Positions 62,100-64,000 of a DNA stretch of 64,000 nt are shown one piece after another. A program made the position numbers and the translations under genes. The notes beneath the pieces are model-generated. The model was not told the origin of the DNA. It was given only the letters and a program-made list of their open reading frames with translations, and did not search any database. How positions within the stretch are numbered: position 1 is the first letter of the stretch; each line of letters begins with the position of its first letter. Source of the DNA: Arthrobacter sp. B1I2 (lineage in GTDB: Bacteria; Actinomycetota; Actinomycetes; Actinomycetales; Micrococcaceae); NCBI RefSeq assembly GCF_030816485.1, contig NZ_JAUSYC010000001.1, forward strand, positions 620,001-684,000, read 5' to 3'.

Positions 62100-62978
62100 C
62101 TAACCCTTGGTGGCGCCGGCGGTCAGGCCGGAGACGATGTACTTCTGCGTGAAGAGCGCAATGATCATGATGGGGATGGTGACAACGGTCGCCGCGGCCA
62201 TGAGCCCGCCCCAGTCGATGCTGGCGTAGGAGACAAAGTCGAAGATCGCCACCGGCAGGGTCTTGGTCTTCGCGCCGGACAGCACCAGCGCGAACATGAA
62301 GTTGTTCCACGAGAAGATGAAGGACAGGATGCCTGCGGTGGCGATGCCGGACACCGACAGCGGAAGCGTGATCAGCCGGAAGGCTCCAATTGGAGTAAGC
62401 CCGTCCACCTCGGCTGATTCCTCCAGCTCCAGCGGCAGTGAGTCGAAGTAGCTCATCATGATGTACACGATCAGCGGCAGGGCGACGAACATGTGGCTGA
62501 GGATCAGCACCTCGAACTTCCCCACCATGCGCAGGTTGGAGAAGACGTAGTACCAGGGCACCAGGAGCGAGACGCCGGGGATGACGCGGGCCATCAGGAC
62601 CACCAGCGCTGAGCGGTGCATGGTGAACCGGCTCATGGCGTAGGCCGCCGGGACGCCGAGGACGATCGACAGCGCCGTGGAGACGAAGGCCACCCAGAAG
62701 CTGTTGATGACGAAGACAAAGTAGTTGTTGCGCTGCAGCACATTCGCGTAGTTCTCGATGGTGGGCGAGAACAGGAAGGCCTTGCCGGTGTCGTAGATGT
62801 CCACGTTGGTCTTCAGCGAGGCCAGGAGCATCCAGAACAGCGGCGCGAGCAGGAACAGCACCACAAGGATGAGGGCCGCTACCCGGAAGACCTTGTAGGC
62901 GCGGGTGGCCAGCGGCTTGCGGCGGCGCGGGCGCCGGTTGTCCGCGGCGGTGGCGGCGGAATCTGTCATGACGGTCAT
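62100..62978 (-). CDS. Carbohydrate ABC transporter permease (MalG-like)
   Basis: 292 residues with six membrane helices (first at about 25-47). The EAA loop reads LELEESAEVDGLTPIGAFRLITLPLS, which docks the ATPase. It pairs with the permease at 62975, whose stop overlaps ATG 62978. No ATPase gene is in the window; actinobacterial importers of this class often use a shared MsiK-type ATPase. The substrate is probably a sugar acid or oligosaccharide giving mannonate/galactonate. Confidence 0.92.
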   Translation of the reverse strand: MTVMTDSAATAADNRRPRRRKPLATRAYKVFRVAALILVVLFLLAPLFWMLLASLKTNVDIYDTGKAFLFSPTIENYANVLQRNNYFVFVINSFWVAFVSTALSIVLGVPAAYAMSRFTMHRSALVVLMARVIPGVSLLVPWYYVFSNLRMVGKFEVLILSHMFVALPLIVYIMMSYFDSLPLELEESAEVDGLTPIGAFRLITLPLSVSGIATAGILSFIFSWNNFMFALVLSGAKTKTLPVAIFDFVSYASIDWGGLMAAATVVTIPIMIIALFTQKYIVSGLTAGATKG

Positions 62979-63928
62979 TTGCTTACCGCTTTCCTGCGCA
63001 TGGTGAGCAGCCACATCGAGCCGATGATGATCATGAAGAACAGGATCAGCACTGCCGAGGAGAGCCCGTACTGGTTGTAGTCGAAGCTCAGCCCATAGGC
63101 ATAGACGTTCAGCGTTTCCACCTCGTGGAACGAGCCGCCGCCCTTGCCCTTGGTGGCGTAGAGGATGTCGAAGGTCTTCAGGGCATCAATCCCGCGGAGC
63201 AGGATGGCCACGATCACGGTGGGCATCATGAGGGGCAGGGTGATGAAGAAGAACCGCTGGAAGGCGTTGGCGCCGTCCACGCGGGCGGCCTCGTCCGGTT
63301 CATCGGAGAGCGACGTCAGGCCTGCCAGCAGGATCAGGACCACCATGGGGGTCCACTGCCACACGTCCATGAAGATGGTGGTGCCCAAGGCAGTGTCCTG
63401 CCCGGACAGCCACGGCTGGGGCGGGATGCCAACCATGCCCAGGAGCTGGTTGACGAAACCGATGTTGGGATCGAAGATCAGCCGCCACATCATGCCGACA
63501 GCCACGGGGGTGGCCACCAGTGGCAGCAGGATGGCCACCCGGACCCACTTTTCGCCCCGGAAGGGCCGCCACAGGAGCAGCGCGACGCCCATCCCAAGCA
63601 CCACCTCGAACGCCAGTGCGACGCCGGTGAAGGCAAGGGTGCGGCCCACGGCGGGCCAGAAACGCTCGGTATCACTGAGGACCGTGATGTAGTTCTGCAG
63701 CCCGATGAAATCCGTGGCAGCCCGGACGGAGCCCTGGGAATCGGTCAGGCTGAGGTACACGGTCCAGGCAAGGGGAAAGACGATCAGGACGCCGACGAAG
63801 ATCATGGCCGGTGCCGCGAAGAGCCACTTGCGGTGCCGGTTGGCCCAGGCGGAAAAGCTCCCCCCGGCACCGGCGGGGCCACCCGGGCGGCGGGTGCGGG
63901 CGCTGCGGGGAGGGTTCAAAACAGACAT
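62975..63928 (-). CDS. Carbohydrate ABC transporter permease (MalF-like)
   Basis: 317 residues, six membrane helices after a basic, Pro/Gly-rich cytoplasmic leader of about 33 residues (RKWLFAAPAMIFVGVLIVFPLAWTVYLSL is helix one). The EAA motif is LSDEPDEAARVDGANAFQRFFFITLPLMMP. AGGTGA precedes ATG 63928. A substrate-binding protein gene is expected just beyond the right edge, since the operon continues upstream. Confidence 0.92.
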   Translation of the reverse strand: MSVLNPPRSARTRRPGGPAGAGGSFSAWANRHRKWLFAAPAMIFVGVLIVFPLAWTVYLSLTDSQGSVRAATDFIGLQNYITVLSDTERFWPAVGRTLAFTGVALAFEVVLGMGVALLLWRPFRGEKWVRVAILLPLVATPVAVGMMWRLIFDPNIGFVNQLLGMVGIPPQPWLSGQDTALGTTIFMDVWQWTPMVVLILLAGLTSLSDEPDEAARVDGANAFQRFFFITLPLMMPTVIVAILLRGIDALKTFDILYATKGKGGGSFHEVETLNVYAYGLSFDYNQYGLSSAVLILFFMIIIGSMWLLTMRRKAVSK

Positions 63929-63959
63929 GGTTCACCTAAGGAGTTTGGGGGTGAAGTTG

Positions 63960-63996
63960 GCCCCGCCGGGGCGGCCATGGGCCGTCCCGGCGGGAC
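63960..63996. other. GC-rich hairpin cluster upstream of the MalF-like gene
   Basis: Two tandem small palindromes, GCCCC-GCC-GGGGC (63960-63972) and GTCCC-GGC-GGGAC (63984-63996), lie 30-70 bases before the permease start. In such operons a hairpin here often lowers permease expression relative to the binding protein; that role is inferred. Confidence 0.5.
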
Positions 63997-64000
63997 GTTG

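Overview
The window looks like chromosome of a Micrococcaceae actinobacterium of the Arthrobacter / Pseudarthrobacter type. Base composition is high GC with strongly GC-biased third codon positions. Characteristic genes are a DUF222/HNH protein, DUF4193, DUF3040, GlsB-like and GAF-ANTAR proteins, dodecin, and many GTG and TTG starts. I saw no rRNA, tRNA, CRISPR array, prophage or intact insertion sequence. Genus is an inference from gene types.

Layout. 1-3651: a threonate / four-carbon acid sugar locus (GntP permease start, LtnD, OtnK) with a divergent GntR regulator. 3656-8438: dodecin, a small hypothetical, an MmyB-type regulator divergent from two aldo/keto reductases and an SDR. 8542-13450: TetR regulator, then acyl-CoA dehydrogenase, thiolase and acyl-CoA ligase. 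13660-17090: secreted rhamnogalacturonan lyase (PL11) and an aldo/keto reductase. 17224-22242: stress-type membrane proteins, a frameshifted DUF222/HNH gene, a PrmC-like methyltransferase and a lactonase-fold protein. 22428-29706: secreted GH13 amylase, SDR plus MalQ, and a GAF-ANTAR antiterminator. 29883-41375: an aldo/keto reductase, a secreted GH32 levanase, DUF3040, EamA/TetR, ABM monooxygenase, a LacI regulator, a fructose-type ABC transporter and a fructokinase. 41431-44313: a three-gene set with a GH15 enzyme, then DUF4193. 44440-50451: quercetinase-type cupin convergent with an aromatic-type set (DUF3500, FAD monooxygenase, FAH hydrolase, esterase). 50638-54677: an unusual molybdopterin oxidoreductase with a helical partner, and a BASS transporter. 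54768-57800: a decayed stretch with gene fragments. 57902-63928: a sugar-acid operon (two ABC permeases, DgoD-type dehydratase, KDPG aldolase, KDG kinase, ManD-type dehydratase) running off the right edge.

How the genes work together. Much of the window is plant-polymer and sugar-acid catabolism. The clearest circuit is fructan use: levanase releases fructose, the ABC transporter imports it, and fructokinase phosphorylates it. A near-identical palindrome (TGACA-N-CG-N-TGTC core) sits before the levanase, before the LacI gene and before the transporter, suggesting one regulon. The right-hand operon would funnel mannonate and galactonate through KDG-type intermediates to pyruvate and glyceraldehyde 3-phosphate.

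Most noteworthy: a molybdopterin oxidoreductase that has lost all four N-terminal iron-sulfur cysteines but keeps the Mo-ligand cysteine; a head-to-head deletion joining an acyl-CoA synthetase remnant to a MarR remnant; a second scar with a beheaded response regulator and a LysE tail; and a palindromic intergenic repeat present twice.
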